This document shows positions 1 to 9,387 of a stretch of DNA of 64,000 nucleotides, in pieces; the stretch's first letter is position 1; each line of letters begins with the position of its first letter. A model generated the notes under the pieces. It had not been told where the DNA came from. It saw only the letters and a list, made by a program, of their open reading frames with translations, and did not search any database. A program made the position numbers and the translations under genes. The DNA is from JBBDIM01 sp040880405 (GTDB lineage: Bacteria > Planctomycetota > Planctomycetia > Pirellulales > Pirellulaceae), in assembly GCA_040880405.1 (NCBI GenBank), contig JBBDIM010000179.1:1-64000 (forward strand), in the 5' to 3' direction.

Positions 1-142
1 ACACCGCTTATCGAACCGATGTGGCGGAGGCCCTCAGCAATAGTCCGTAAACTAGACACTCCAACCAACTGCGCCACGGGATACCTTTGCGTGGTGCCCT
101 ATTCACCGCAACCCGCCTGAGAATAATCAAGGGAATTCGCTC
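1..142. other. Leading intergenic segment
   Basis: There is no convincing coding sequence before the first start codon. An antisense frame over this region and the next gene is compositional shadow. No clear promoter or terminator is visible. Confidence 0.5.
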
Positions 143-1642
143 ATGATTCGTCGTGCCGCACTTAGGTCCGCTCGTCCCTTTTTGGTACTTGCCACGGTGA
201 CCAGTCTGCTCCTTGCCGGGCCGCAATCTGCCTGGGCCTGTCCGTTTTGCGCGGCGGTCTCGCAGACGTTCTCTGAGGAGGTCGACGCGATGGATGTCGC
301 GGTGATCGCGACTTTGGTCGACCTGCCGGAAGACATGAGCGAGACGGGCGGTGTGCAGGCTAAGTTCAAGGCGGAGATCGTCCTCAAAGGTGAGGAACAT
401 CTGCCGGAAGATAAGACCATCAAATCGCTGTACTACGGGGAAGGGAAAATCGGTCGAAAGTTCCTGATCCTGGGGAGCGATACCGAAAACATCATGTGGT
501 CGACCCCCACGCTGCTGACCGATCGGGCGGTGGAATATATCCAAAAGGCGATCAACCAGCCGAAGGAAGGGGCGGAGCGTCTCAAGTTCTTCCAGCAGTT
601 CCTGGAGGACGAAGACGAGATGCTGACCCGGGATGCGTACGACGAGTTCGCCAACGCCCCCTACGACTGGGTGATCAACCTGAAACCGGAGATGGATCAC
701 GCCCAGTTGGTGGCCTGGATTAACGATCAGGACGTGCCAGCCAACCGTCGTCGGTTGTACTTCACGATGCTGGGGGTGAGCGGCTCACCTAGTGACCTGC
801 CGATGCTCGAAAAGCTGCTTCGCAGTGAGGACCGCAAGGACAAAGCGGGGCTCGACGCGTTGATCGGTTGCTATCTGACCCTCGCCGGGGCGGATGGGAT
901 GGACCTGATCGAGGAGCTGTATTTGAAAGACAACGGAGCGGAATACGCCGACACCTACGCGGCAATCATGGCGATCCGCTTCCACGGGACCGAGACCGAC
1001 GTGATCCCCAAAGAGCGGCTGCTCAAAGGACTGCATCACATGCTTGATCGTCCTTCGCTGGCCGACTTGGTGATTGTCGACCTGGCGCGGTGGGAAGATT
1101 GGTCGGTGGCGGATCGGCTAGTCAAATTGTTCAAAGAGGCGGACGAGGATACCAGTTGGGTCCGTGTTCCGGTCATTCGTTACCTGATGGCCTGCCCCAA
1201 ACCGGAGGCCAAAGAGTACCTGAGCGAGCTAGAGAAAATCGATCCGGACGCTGTGAAACGGGCCCAAACCTTCTTCCCCTTCCGCAACTCTGCCGTGCCG
1301 ACGAGGGCCGATGGTGAGCGACTCGCCGCGAGTCGTTTGAACGATGACGTGGCACCAGCCAGTAACATCGTGCCGATCGACGACAATTTCGAAGTGAACC
1401 CATTGATCGCGCCGACCGGTGGCGAAATGGCAAAATCGCAGGTCTCCCGTGACCGCCGCGTTACCGCCGGAGACCGCGAGTTGGCATCAGCCGTCAATCG
1501 TGAGATCGACCGAGACGCCATCAGCCCGGCTCGGCATTGGGGCCAATTGACGCTCCCGTTGGTAGCAACCTCGCTAATCGCGGCCTGCATTTGGGGGCTC
1601 CTGTGCGGCCCCGGGCAGTTTCGCGGTCGGGCAAACAATTAA
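143..1642 (+). CDS. Exported HEAT-like protein with CPFC motif and C-terminal membrane anchor
   Basis: The 499-aa product starts with a signal peptide (basic residues, then a hydrophobic run at about 12-30) followed directly by C33-P-F-C36, a CxxC pair at the predicted mature N-terminus. The middle (about 190-390) is helical and charged, with a rhythm like HEAT/ARM repeats. A single hydrophobic segment near 478-495 with a short basic tail suggests anchoring in the cytoplasmic membrane. The family, with this CPFC start, is one I associate with planctomycetes; its function is unknown. It lies 21 bp upstream of a membrane protein and a lipoprotein on the same strand, suggesting an operon. A metal-binding or redox role for the CxxC is inference only. 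Confidence 0.85.
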   Translation: MIRRAALRSARPFLVLATVTSLLLAGPQSAWACPFCAAVSQTFSEEVDAMDVAVIATLVDLPEDMSETGGVQAKFKAEIVLKGEEHLPEDKTIKSLYYGEGKIGRKFLILGSDTENIMWSTPTLLTDRAVEYIQKAINQPKEGAERLKFFQQFLEDEDEMLTRDAYDEFANAPYDWVINLKPEMDHAQLVAWINDQDVPANRRRLYFTMLGVSGSPSDLPMLEKLLRSEDRKDKAGLDALIGCYLTLAGADGMDLIEELYLKDNGAEYADTYAAIMAIRFHGTETDVIPKERLLKGLHHMLDRPSLADLVIVDLARWEDWSVADRLVKLFKEADEDTSWVRVPVIRYLMACPKPEAKEYLSELEKIDPDAVKRAQTFFPFRNSAVPTRADGERLAASRLNDDVAPASNIVPIDDNFEVNPLIAPTGGEMAKSQVSRDRRVTAGDRELASAVNREIDRDAISPARHWGQLTLPLVATSLIAACIWGLLCGPGQFRGRANN

Positions 1643-1663
1643 ATAACGATAACGGACCCTACG

Positions 1664-2353
1664 ATGAGTACGACCATGCCGGAAGTAGATCAGGTAACCG
1701 ACGATTTCGACCCGGAGGATTACTACCGCTACCGCTCGGTGAGCGCGCTGGCGGTTACCGCGCTGGTCGTGGGATTCATCAGCCTGCTCGGGATGCTGAC
1801 GGTGGTATTCGTGCCGGTGGCCCTGGGAGGAATTTTCCTGGGGTTGTGGGCCGCACGGTCGGTACGGAAGAATCGGGACACGCAAACCGGTGCTCCTTTG
1901 GCTTATATCGGCACCATCTTGTGCTTAGTCTCCTTCGTGGCGGGTGGTGGCTGGTATGTGTACGACGAATTCATCAACTTGCCGGAAGGTTACGAGGTGA
2001 TCGGGTTCAAGGCGCTTCAGCCGACGGTCGACCAACCCGCGTACCAGCCGGTGCCGGACTCGGCGCTAGAACTGGATGGAAGAACCGTCCTGATCCGCGG
2101 CTACGTCTACCCTCATGCCCAAAGTCGTGGTCTCACCCGCTTCGTGATGGTGCCAGACTTCGACACCTGCTGCTTCGGCGGACAGCCCAAACTGACCGAC
2201 ATGGTGGAGGTCACCCTCACCGGTGGCAAAACCATCGATTTTTCATTCAACCGGAGAAAGATCGGCGGGGTCTTCAAGGTCCATCGCGGACTCAAACAGA
2301 TTGAGGACCTGACCGGTGTGTTCTACGAGTTGGAGGCGGATTACGTAGACTAA
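1664..2353 (+). CDS. Membrane protein with DUF3299-like C-terminal domain (CCFG motif)
   Basis: This 229-aa protein has a charged N-terminus, then two membrane segments (about 25-55 and 75-98) resembling the DUF4190 two-helix arrangement. A C-terminal domain of about 90 residues follows, reading LIRGYVYP...FVMVPDFDTCCFGG. The same pattern (RIRGFILP...FVLVRDNMECCFGP) occurs in the next gene, so the two share a homologous domain of DUF3299 type, whose function is not established. The vicinal cysteines could bind metal or form a redox pair; this is inference. The stop overlaps the next start by one base (TAATG), implying translational coupling. Confidence 0.8.
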   Translation: MSTTMPEVDQVTDDFDPEDYYRYRSVSALAVTALVVGFISLLGMLTVVFVPVALGGIFLGLWAARSVRKNRDTQTGAPLAYIGTILCLVSFVAGGGWYVYDEFINLPEGYEVIGFKALQPTVDQPAYQPVPDSALELDGRTVLIRGYVYPHAQSRGLTRFVMVPDFDTCCFGGQPKLTDMVEVTLTGGKTIDFSFNRRKIGGVFKVHRGLKQIEDLTGVFYELEADYVD

Positions 2354-3216
2354 TGCGGAACCGAAAACCGCTACCAACCCGATTTCTGTTGATATTGGTC
2401 CTTGCGCTGAGTTGGGTGCTGACTGGGTGTTCTCCGCCCGGCTCCGACTTGGATTACCGCTCGCAAGTGATCAAGCGAGAAGACATCAAGCCGCGCGTCG
2501 ATGAGGCACCACCCTCCGCCGCCAGCGAGGCAGAGGCCGAGTCTACCGACACACTGGAGCCAAGTAGCGAGTCTTCCGAGACGGATCAATCGGGCGAGAC
2601 CGAGCCGGAAGACGCCGGCCCCGGCGACGACCCCATGCCGGAAGTTCCTATGCCAGAAGACGCGATGCCCGAAGGCGCGGATGGCGGTGAGGAGCAAGTC
2701 GCGGAGCGTTCCGCAGGGGCCGAGACCGAACGTCCGGCGGACGGTTCGCGCCGACTTACCCCCAGCGAAGTGAAGGCCGCCGCGATGGCCAGTCGGGCCA
2801 AAGAGGAACCGTTTGTTCCTCCCGATCCTCCCAAAAAGGGGAGCGATGGGGTCCTCGACCTGACGTTTGATCACATCAAATTTGATATGCAAGTGGGAGA
2901 GAAGTTCGAGCGGTCGCTTCTGCCTAGTCGGATCGAGGAGCTGACCGGCCAAAGGGTACGAATCCGCGGATTCATATTGCCGGGCTTCCAACAACGCGAC
3001 ATCAAACAGTTTGTGCTGGTCCGCGACAACATGGAATGCTGCTTCGGGCCTGGTGCGGCCTTGTACGACTGCGTGCTGATCGAGATGGAGGGCCGGGGTG
3101 TCGACTTCACCGTCCGGCCGATAACTGTCGAAGGCATCTTCGATGTCGACGAGTACAAATCGGCCGAGGGGGAACACCTCGCGATCTACCGGATGGATGG
3201 CACCGGCGTGAAGTAA
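2353..3216 (+). CDS. Lipoprotein with acidic linker and DUF3299-like domain
   Basis: The 287-aa product begins with a lipoprotein signal peptide (hydrophobic stretch ending LTGC, lipobox cysteine at about 26). A long Glu/Pro/Ser/Asp-rich linker (about 50-145) probably spans the periplasm. The C-terminal 120 residues carry the same fold signature as the preceding protein (RIRGFILPG, FVLVRDNMECCFGP), so the pair looks like a gene duplication with different anchoring. The gene starts inside the stop of its neighbour (TAATG). A partner role with the upstream CPFC protein is plausible from operon position but untested. Confidence 0.82.
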   Translation: MRNRKPLPTRFLLILVLALSWVLTGCSPPGSDLDYRSQVIKREDIKPRVDEAPPSAASEAEAESTDTLEPSSESSETDQSGETEPEDAGPGDDPMPEVPMPEDAMPEGADGGEEQVAERSAGAETERPADGSRRLTPSEVKAAAMASRAKEEPFVPPDPPKKGSDGVLDLTFDHIKFDMQVGEKFERSLLPSRIEELTGQRVRIRGFILPGFQQRDIKQFVLVRDNMECCFGPGAALYDCVLIEMEGRGVDFTVRPITVEGIFDVDEYKSAEGEHLAIYRMDGTGVK

Positions 3217-3225
3217 CTACCCGGT

Positions 3226-5823
3226 TTACCGTAGCGGATTCTTGCCCGCCGGGGCGTTTGGTGTAATCTTCTGGCGGGCGGCGGTGTATTCTTCGCTTTT
3301 CACTTCGTTGCCGAGGCTGCGGTGCATTTTGGCCAGGTTCGAAAGGGGAACTTGCAGTTTGCTTGGATCCGCTTTTCGCTGCTCGACACTCAACTGGATC
3401 AATTCCAGCCCTTGTTCGGTCAGACGGATGCCCGCCTCCTGCTTGCCGACTTCCCAGTAGGAGACGCCGATGCTCACCAGCGACTCACCCCGGCGATCGT
3501 GCATCAGCCCGGCAACCTCGGCGGAAGTCAGCAGGGGTTCGGCGCGTTCGTACCAGGAGACGGCCAACTCATGGTCCTGCTGATCAACGGCGAAGATGGT
3601 TCCGGTGCGGAAGTAAAGGTTCCCCAGCATCAAGGTTTCGGCCATGCTCAAGTTACGGTCAACTCCGCCGGCGGCCTGATACCGATGGGCATCTTCAGCC
3701 AATACAATCGCCTCTTCGTAGTTCTGGCGACCATGCTCGATGAAGAAGGCCTGAATCAGCGACTGCCCAATCTCCCACTCGACAATCCTCTGAAAGGTGC
3801 GATCGTCGCTTCGCTCGACCAGGTCGGTGCCAAACGTTTCAATCTCCGCCGAAGCCTGAGTGGCGTCCCAAGCGGAATCGAAATGGCTGTTGGCCACTAA
3901 GCCTTTGCGGAGTCGCTGAAATTTGAGTTGCGTCGAGCCCTGCTCGTTCTGGATCAGATCGTCGATGTAGGTCTCGGCTCGCGCGAGCCATTTGGGAACG
4001 GTTTCGTCCTTCTGTTGCCAATCACCCGCGGCGATATCGATCGCCAAACCCAGGTGGGCGTCGACCAGCACTTGCTTCGCCGCCCGCCGCGGCAACATCT
4101 CGGGTGAATTGACCAACTCGCCGGCCAACTGGATGGCCTTCATGTGGTGTTCCAGCGCCTCGCGATTCTTGGCCCCGCCCCCTGACTGCAACAGGTCTCC
4201 CAGGTGGCAGTAGGCTTGGGCCCTGACATGGGTTTCGACCGACTGGTCCTCGGCGATCTTGCGGACCTCCGCCAAACTGGCGGAGTATTTGCCGCGATGG
4301 GCGAGAAACACCGCGCGCGTCAGCCGAAATTCCGGCCGAGCCTCGGGGCTGGCGACCGCTTTTTCAACCGCCTCTAGAGCCTCGTCGATCGCGCCGATGC
4401 GGTTCAACAGTTTGGCCTGACGCCACCACGATTCACCGTAACCGGGATCGCGGCGTAACGCCTCTTGCAGATCGGCGATCTGGGCCTCCACCTGGTCGGC
4501 TGGTCGATCGAGCGCCCTCAAGTAAAAGGCTTCGGCCGCCGGGCTTTGCATGATGACACTTTCGATCGAAGTCTCCTCCGCGGTGCCTTCGACCCTCACC
4601 AGCAGCATCCCTTGTTCCGGATACACGGTGCCGATCACGCCCCCCATGTCGTCGTACACCTGGGCCGGATCCGCGCCGGTCAATCCGAGTTCCGCTTCCA
4701 ACTCCGCTGCCGCGCGGGGCTTGTGCAGGGCAACGAAGATCGAATGCACGCGTCCCTCTTCCACGCCAAGCTCCATCCGAGCATAGCCAGGCGGACTTTC
4801 GTAAGTATGAATGGTGTAGCCATCCTGCTCGTCAATTTTATCCGGCTCTCCCAGTTGGGCGTGGATATCCGTGACGGTCGTCTCGTCCGGCTTGATGGCG
4901 GTGATCACGAAATTTTCACGCGCCGCGGGGGGCATCACTTCAGCCTGAACCGTCATCGGAGCAGGCTGCGACGTGGGCTCCGGAACCACCGGGGTCGGCA
5001 TTGGCTCCGGCGAGTCCACTACCTGGGCCGGGGTGGTCTTGGGCTGGGCGGCATCATTTCTCGCGGGTGCCTTTTCCCAAGGCTGCCGCATGCCGGAATC
5101 CTCACCCTGATCGGTCACCTGAAATTTCGGAGCTTTAGGCTTTGCCGCTCCGGACGCCGCTGCCGCGTTACGAGCGGAAATCACCGGGGCCAGCCGAATG
5201 GTCGCGCGTCGACGATCCGGGGTGCTTGAGGCTTCCGCCTCAGGCAAAGGCTCCGACGACCCGGCCGGGCGGAACGAGTATTTCGCCGGAATTCGATCCG
5301 CCTCGTTGCTTTCCGGAGCAATCTTCGCCGGCTCCTCGACCGACTCAGCCGGTTGATCGGATGCCAGCGGGGTGGCGGGTGAATTGTTCGCCGCCGGAGC
5401 CACGGGCTGGACCAGGTTTCCTTCTTTGACGCGGAAGATGGCCAGCGGGGGCTCGCTATCCTGGGCCGCGGGACTGGGCGCGTTCGGAGCGGGTGCCGTC
5501 TCCGCGGGCTTCGCGTCGGGAGTGATCGTTTGCGTTGCTGGTGATTGCGCGGCGGAATCGCCAACCGCTTTTCCGGTGGGTCGCCAAGTCGCCTGGGGGG
5601 CCTCTTCCTCTTCGAGCAAAATCGAGATCCGGTTCCCCGGAGCGGCTTCGTCAATCGGCTGTTGATACTGCGCCGGATTGACCAAAGGTCGATCGACGGC
5701 GTGGTCCGCTTCCTCGACCACCAGCCGAATCGGCTCGGCCAGTAGCGGCACCGCGGCAAGCGAAGTCAGGACCAAGAGGGTAGGCAGCGACAACAGGCTC
5801 GGGATGGCGCGGTTCAGACTCAT
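3226..5823 (-). CDS. Exported protein with Pro/Ala-rich linker and TPR region
   Basis: I start translation at the ATG read as MSLNRAIPSLL, because it is followed at once by a good signal peptide (cleavage near LLAEP); an upstream in-frame ATG would add 25 poorly hydrophobic residues. The product is 865 aa. Residues of about 60-320 are a low-complexity Pro/Ala/Glu linker. A small alpha/beta domain follows (DIHAQLGEPDKIDEQDGYTIHTYESPPGYARM region). The C-terminal 450 residues are helical with TPR-like A/L/Y periodicity (SWWRQAKLLNRIGAIDEALEA). TPRs usually mediate protein-protein contacts. It converges on the lipoprotein gene, with only 9 bp between the two stops. Function unknown. Confidence 0.8.
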   Translation of the reverse strand: MSLNRAIPSLLSLPTLLVLTSLAAVPLLAEPIRLVVEEADHAVDRPLVNPAQYQQPIDEAAPGNRISILLEEEEAPQATWRPTGKAVGDSAAQSPATQTITPDAKPAETAPAPNAPSPAAQDSEPPLAIFRVKEGNLVQPVAPAANNSPATPLASDQPAESVEEPAKIAPESNEADRIPAKYSFRPAGSSEPLPEAEASSTPDRRRATIRLAPVISARNAAAASGAAKPKAPKFQVTDQGEDSGMRQPWEKAPARNDAAQPKTTPAQVVDSPEPMPTPVVPEPTSQPAPMTVQAEVMPPAARENFVITAIKPDETTVTDIHAQLGEPDKIDEQDGYTIHTYESPPGYARMELGVEEGRVHSIFVALHKPRAAAELEAELGLTGADPAQVYDDMGGVIGTVYPEQGMLLVRVEGTAEETSIESVIMQSPAAEAFYLRALDRPADQVEAQIADLQEALRRDPGYGESWWRQAKLLNRIGAIDEALEAVEKAVASPEARPEFRLTRAVFLAHRGKYSASLAEVRKIAEDQSVETHVRAQAYCHLGDLLQSGGGAKNREALEHHMKAIQLAGELVNSPEMLPRRAAKQVLVDAHLGLAIDIAAGDWQQKDETVPKWLARAETYIDDLIQNEQGSTQLKFQRLRKGLVANSHFDSAWDATQASAEIETFGTDLVERSDDRTFQRIVEWEIGQSLIQAFFIEHGRQNYEEAIVLAEDAHRYQAAGGVDRNLSMAETLMLGNLYFRTGTIFAVDQQDHELAVSWYERAEPLLTSAEVAGLMHDRRGESLVSIGVSYWEVGKQEAGIRLTEQGLELIQLSVEQRKADPSKLQVPLSNLAKMHRSLGNEVKSEEYTAARQKITPNAPAGKNPLR

Positions 5824-6020
5824 TGCGATTCTCAATAACGTAACAAGCGGACCTGTCCCCCGGAAAACATCCGAGTGGACAAGCGTACCAGGTGGCAAAA
5901 TGAGCGCCTTCGCGCGGAGCGGACCAGCGAAAGCGTGTACCGGGCGCGGAGTATAGCGAACTGGGCCAACCGTCCAAGAGCAATAATCAAGCCACCGCTA
6001 GCACCCAAGCTCGCAAGGCT

Positions 6021-6161
6021 CCCACGCTCTACGCGAGTGTGGCTACGTGAGAACTTGTCGTAGCCACGCTTCCAAAAGCGTGGGAGAAGTGCTAACCCGC
6101 TTCGCCTTAGGGGCCAACCCAACACGCGAAGTCCCCACACTCTACGCGAGCGTGGCTACGT
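6021..6161. repeat. REP-like palindrome cluster, including a 100-bp unit
   Basis: Three imperfect palindromic arms of one family lie between the divergent TPR and lnt genes. A lone arm is at 6021-6048. A composite unit at 6060-6159 begins GTAGCCACGCT, continues through GTGCTAACCC, and ends CGTGGCTAC, the inverse of its start. The unit is exactly 100 bp, as is the 51250-51530 unit once that copy's insertion and target duplication are removed. No gene is seen inside. Confidence 0.85.
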
Positions 6162-6259
6162 AGGAATGCGGGGAGACGCCGAGTCAATCTTTCCCCAAGG
6201 GGCCGATCTCGCTAGAGTTAAGGCAGTTCCCTTCCTTTTTTCGCTTCGCCCAGACGGCC

Positions 6260-8068
6260 ATGTCCAGCACCACCAAACGGCGGCAAAAAAGTTCGGCTGC
6301 GAAATCCAGTGGCGGTAAGTCCACTTCCGGTGAGGGTTCTGCGCCGAGCTCCGGCTCGAAGAGCAAAGGGGTCGAGAGTCCCCCGGAGCCACTTACCACG
6401 CGTCAGGTGATTGCCTGGAGCCTGGCGAGCGGACTACTACTGTATGCCGCGTTTCCCCCTTTGGCGCTGTGGCCGCTGGCCTGGATTGCGCCGATCGGTT
6501 GGCTGGCCTTGGTGGCGGCCCCCAAGCTGCCGCGCGGGGCATACTTCTGGATTTATCTGACGGCGGTGGTTCACTGGCTGCTATTGCTCTGGGGAGTAGG
6601 ACACGCTCACTGGGCGACCCGGGCCTTGGGCTGGCCGGCTCTTTCCTTATATGTGGCGGTTTACACGCCCGCCTTCGTGGCTCTGGCGCGGATGGCGGTC
6701 CACCGTTACCGCGTCCCCCTGCCCTGGGCCGGCGCGATGGTTTGGACGGCGCTCGAACTGATCCGCGGGCACTTCGCCACCGGGCTGGCGATCGCCCTGA
6801 TCGGCCATACCCAACATTTTTGGCTGGGGCTGATTCAGGTGGCGGAATTGGTAGGGGGCTATGGTTTGGGGTTTCTGCTGCTATTGGTCGCTGGGGTGAT
6901 CACACAGATGGCCCTGGCCAAGAACTTGTTGCCAGGTTTCAAAACCGCGAAGCGGGCCGACAAACCGGTGTGGTTACCTCACGCGATGGCCGCGACCCTG
7001 CTATTAGCGGCAACGCTGGTTTACGGCTATGCGCGGATCTCCGGTCTGACCGCGGCCGAGATGGCCGCAGCTGACCAACCTAAAACTCGCATCGCGTTGG
7101 TGCAAAGCGCGATCGATACCTCGTTCGACGATCCCACCCAGTCCCAACGGACGTTCGAGGAAAACTTCGCCCTGACCGACCAATGGGTGCATTCGCAGGT
7201 CGCCAAGGGGGAACCGCTGGCGGACCTGATCGTTTGGCCAGAATCTTCCATGGGTGAGTATTTGTGGACGGAAATCGCCAGCGACTTCGCCCCGCCACCA
7301 GAGATCGCCGCGTCACGGCCACATTTCGATCAAGACCTGCTCCAGCACCAGCAAGGTGTCCGGGGGCTAATGCATAGCTTGAGCACGCAGCACTTTCAGT
7401 CGCCACTGCTGGTGGGCATCTCGGCCGCTGTCTACGGAGACCAAAAGGTCGAAAGCTTCAACACCGCCCTCTTCACCAACGCCGAAGGAGAAGTCACCGC
7501 GCGCTACAGCAAGATGCACCCCGTGATGTTTGGCGAGTACGTCCCCGGCGGCCAATGGTTTCCGTGGCTGTACGAAATGACGCCGATGGGAGGCGGCCTA
7601 ACCCCGGGGACCGAACCACTCGCAATTCCGATTGGCGAGGTGACGGTTGTGCCCAACATCTGCTTCGAGAACACCGTGCCCCATTTAATCCGCCGCCAAC
7701 TCCGGACCTTAACCGCGGCTGGCTACACCCCCGACGTGCTGATCACCCTAACCAACGACGGCTGGTTCTGGGGCTCCAGCATCTTGGACCTGCACCTCAC
7801 CTGCGGGCAGTTCCGAGCGATCGAAAACCGCCGCCCCATGCTGATCGCCGCGAACACCGGCCTCACCGCCGAGATCTCCCCCACTGGGCAAATCAGACAA
7901 CAGGGCCCCCGCCGAGAAACGGCGGTCCTGGTGGCGGAAGTGGGTAAAAACCGACACTTCAGCCTCTACACCCTAGCGGGCGACTGGTTCGCGGCGATTT
8001 GCCTCACGGCCACGCTGGGGATGTTGGTGGTGCGGTTTACCCACAAATGTCGCTCCGTCGCAAACTAA
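6260..8068 (+). CDS. lnt: Apolipoprotein N-acyltransferase
   Basis: Lnt attaches the third acyl chain to the N-terminal cysteine of lipoproteins in the cytoplasmic membrane. The 602-aa product has a Ser/Lys-rich N-terminal extension (about 1-40), some six or seven membrane segments (about 50-260) and a carbon-nitrogen hydrolase domain (about 275-560). The expected Glu-Lys-Cys triad is visible: E328 in VWPESS, K418 in SKMHPVMFGEYVPG and C468 in NICFENTVP; the LTNDGWF motif is also present. A last membrane helix closes the protein. It is longer than the roughly 510-aa enterobacterial enzyme, mainly through the N-terminal extension. The many lipoproteins in this window are its likely substrates. 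Confidence 0.93.
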   Translation: MSSTTKRRQKSSAAKSSGGKSTSGEGSAPSSGSKSKGVESPPEPLTTRQVIAWSLASGLLLYAAFPPLALWPLAWIAPIGWLALVAAPKLPRGAYFWIYLTAVVHWLLLLWGVGHAHWATRALGWPALSLYVAVYTPAFVALARMAVHRYRVPLPWAGAMVWTALELIRGHFATGLAIALIGHTQHFWLGLIQVAELVGGYGLGFLLLLVAGVITQMALAKNLLPGFKTAKRADKPVWLPHAMAATLLLAATLVYGYARISGLTAAEMAAADQPKTRIALVQSAIDTSFDDPTQSQRTFEENFALTDQWVHSQVAKGEPLADLIVWPESSMGEYLWTEIASDFAPPPEIAASRPHFDQDLLQHQQGVRGLMHSLSTQHFQSPLLVGISAAVYGDQKVESFNTALFTNAEGEVTARYSKMHPVMFGEYVPGGQWFPWLYEMTPMGGGLTPGTEPLAIPIGEVTVVPNICFENTVPHLIRRQLRTLTAAGYTPDVLITLTNDGWFWGSSILDLHLTCGQFRAIENRRPMLIAANTGLTAEISPTGQIRQQGPRRETAVLVAEVGKNRHFSLYTLAGDWFAAICLTATLGMLVVRFTHKCRSVAN

Positions 8069-8461
8069 TCCATTTGAGAGTCCCTGGATAAGATAAAGTG
8101 GGGATTTATCACCCCCATCACATATTATTATCGCAAGTCATTTCTATGAAAGGCGTTAAAACATCCCAATGAGCTGCACTGAACGCATTTTGTGCTAATC
8201 CCGGCAAGTTCACTTGACGATCGGACGTTTTTGGCCGATAATCATGACACCTGACCGAAGAGTTCTCAGTGAACTCCTAGAGTGTAGGCCCGCTAGCATA
8301 CAGTGGGACACAGAGCATTGGCACGGTTTCTCAGTTTTCCGTGTCATGCCGTCCTAGTATAACTGTTGCGAGTGCAAGCTGAGGTACCCATATTTCGATA
8401 ATGCCCAATGCCCGCAAAAATGCGGGCTTGGGGGTTATCTGTACGTCTTCAGGTGCCTCAA
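8069..8461. other. AT-richer intergenic leader of the accessory island
   Basis: Base composition falls clearly compared with lnt. I see no gene. A 7-bp perfect stem with an AAAA loop (GCCCGCA/TGCGGGC, 8410-8427) sits just before the LOTUS gene and overlaps an alternative ATG at 8408, which is why I prefer the start at 8462. A weak GGGG/CCCC stem near 8100-8120 may end lnt transcription. No target-site repeats are obvious. Confidence 0.5.
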
Positions 8462-9361
8462 ATGTCAGTCTCAGATACTACCAGTGTGTCTTTGGACACA
8501 ATTCTCGATTTTATCAGCTCGTTCTGCATCGAGCACTGCCAAAAAACAGGGCGACGAACTGATGGCGCGGGGTTGGCGGATGCAATACGCCTGCGGTTTC
8601 CCGGCTTCAAATTCTCGGATATTGGACTGGAAAAACTATCGGGCGCAGTTCGAATTGCGGAGCAGCGGGGGCTTGTTGTTCGCCACCGTGATGTGAAGCA
8701 TCTTGAACTTTCGCCGGGACCTCAGTCGACATCTCCTCCAGGAACAGAGATCAAGGCGAGTGTCGTAAATTCAGCACCGAGACTCCGACCTGATATCTGG
8801 CGAGCGTTCGTATTCGTCGATACTGGAATGGCATCCTTCTTTAACCGCTCACGCGGCGAGGTTCGTTCGACTTCACGCCGGTCCCCCGAAAGGTATGAGG
8901 AATTAAAGTCTGATCCAGAATTTGTTCTTATCGATCCAATCCAAGCTGGCGTCCAGCAGGAGTGGATGAGGGAATATCTCAAAAAGCACGCGCAGCTCAA
9001 CAAGGCGGACGCGCCAATCGAACAGGGGCAGTGGTGGGTCGACTTTCCTCTTTGGCTACGAGAGACTGACCCGACACTTGAGCGTGAGTGGAATCAGTTT
9101 CGATCTGGAAAAATCTATAGCCATATCACGGCGTGGGCGAATCAAAATAATGTTGACGTGACAATGGTACGAACACAGCAGAAACCAGCCCCCGCCCATT
9201 GCCGCAGCCCCCGAGTAGGTGGTAAATTTACCGGTCCCACCGAGGATGCGGAGTTGATAAAGAAGGCCATAATCGCAGCGTTAGCCGAAATGCCGCTTGA
9301 GCAACTTGAGAATCTCTCGATTCCTATCCGATTTGTAATTCGTCATTTCCAACCCCGTTAA
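8462..9361 (+). CDS. OST-HTH/LOTUS-like domain protein with unknown C-terminal half
   Basis: The 299-aa product starts with about 75 residues fitting the OST-HTH/LOTUS winged-helix pattern: ILDFISSFC, then GAGLADAIRLRFPGF, then DIGLEKLSGAV, and a final strand LVVRHRDVKHLEL. LOTUS domains are known to bind RNA or protein partners; bacterial examples are often joined to NYN nucleases. No NYN aspartates are evident here. The rest (about 95-299; VFVDTGMASFFNRS, VDFPLWLRETDPTLE) matches nothing I know. An ATG 54 bp upstream is possible, but a stem-loop sits on it. The next gene begins 26 bp downstream on the same strand. The low GC suggests acquisition by transfer. Confidence 0.65.
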   Translation: MSVSDTTSVSLDTILDFISSFCIEHCQKTGRRTDGAGLADAIRLRFPGFKFSDIGLEKLSGAVRIAEQRGLVVRHRDVKHLELSPGPQSTSPPGTEIKASVVNSAPRLRPDIWRAFVFVDTGMASFFNRSRGEVRSTSRRSPERYEELKSDPEFVLIDPIQAGVQQEWMREYLKKHAQLNKADAPIEQGQWWVDFPLWLRETDPTLEREWNQFRSGKIYSHITAWANQNNVDVTMVRTQQKPAPAHCRSPRVGGKFTGPTEDAELIKKAIIAALAEMPLEQLENLSIPIRFVIRHFQPR

Positions 9362-9387
9362 CGGACGGAAGTCATGGAAACGGGAAA

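Noticed and set aside
8..700. Antisense 230-codon frame over the first gene
   Set aside because: It is a shadow of the 143-1642 gene in GC-rich DNA, with no signal or motif.
1537..2304. 255-codon plus frame overlapping the 1664 gene
   Set aside because: It has Arg/Gly/Pro-rich shadow composition and competes with a gene that has clear membrane segments and a partner domain.
5824..5898. Longer N-terminus for the TPR protein
   Set aside because: It would place 25 polar residues before the signal peptide; the start at MSLNRAI fits better.
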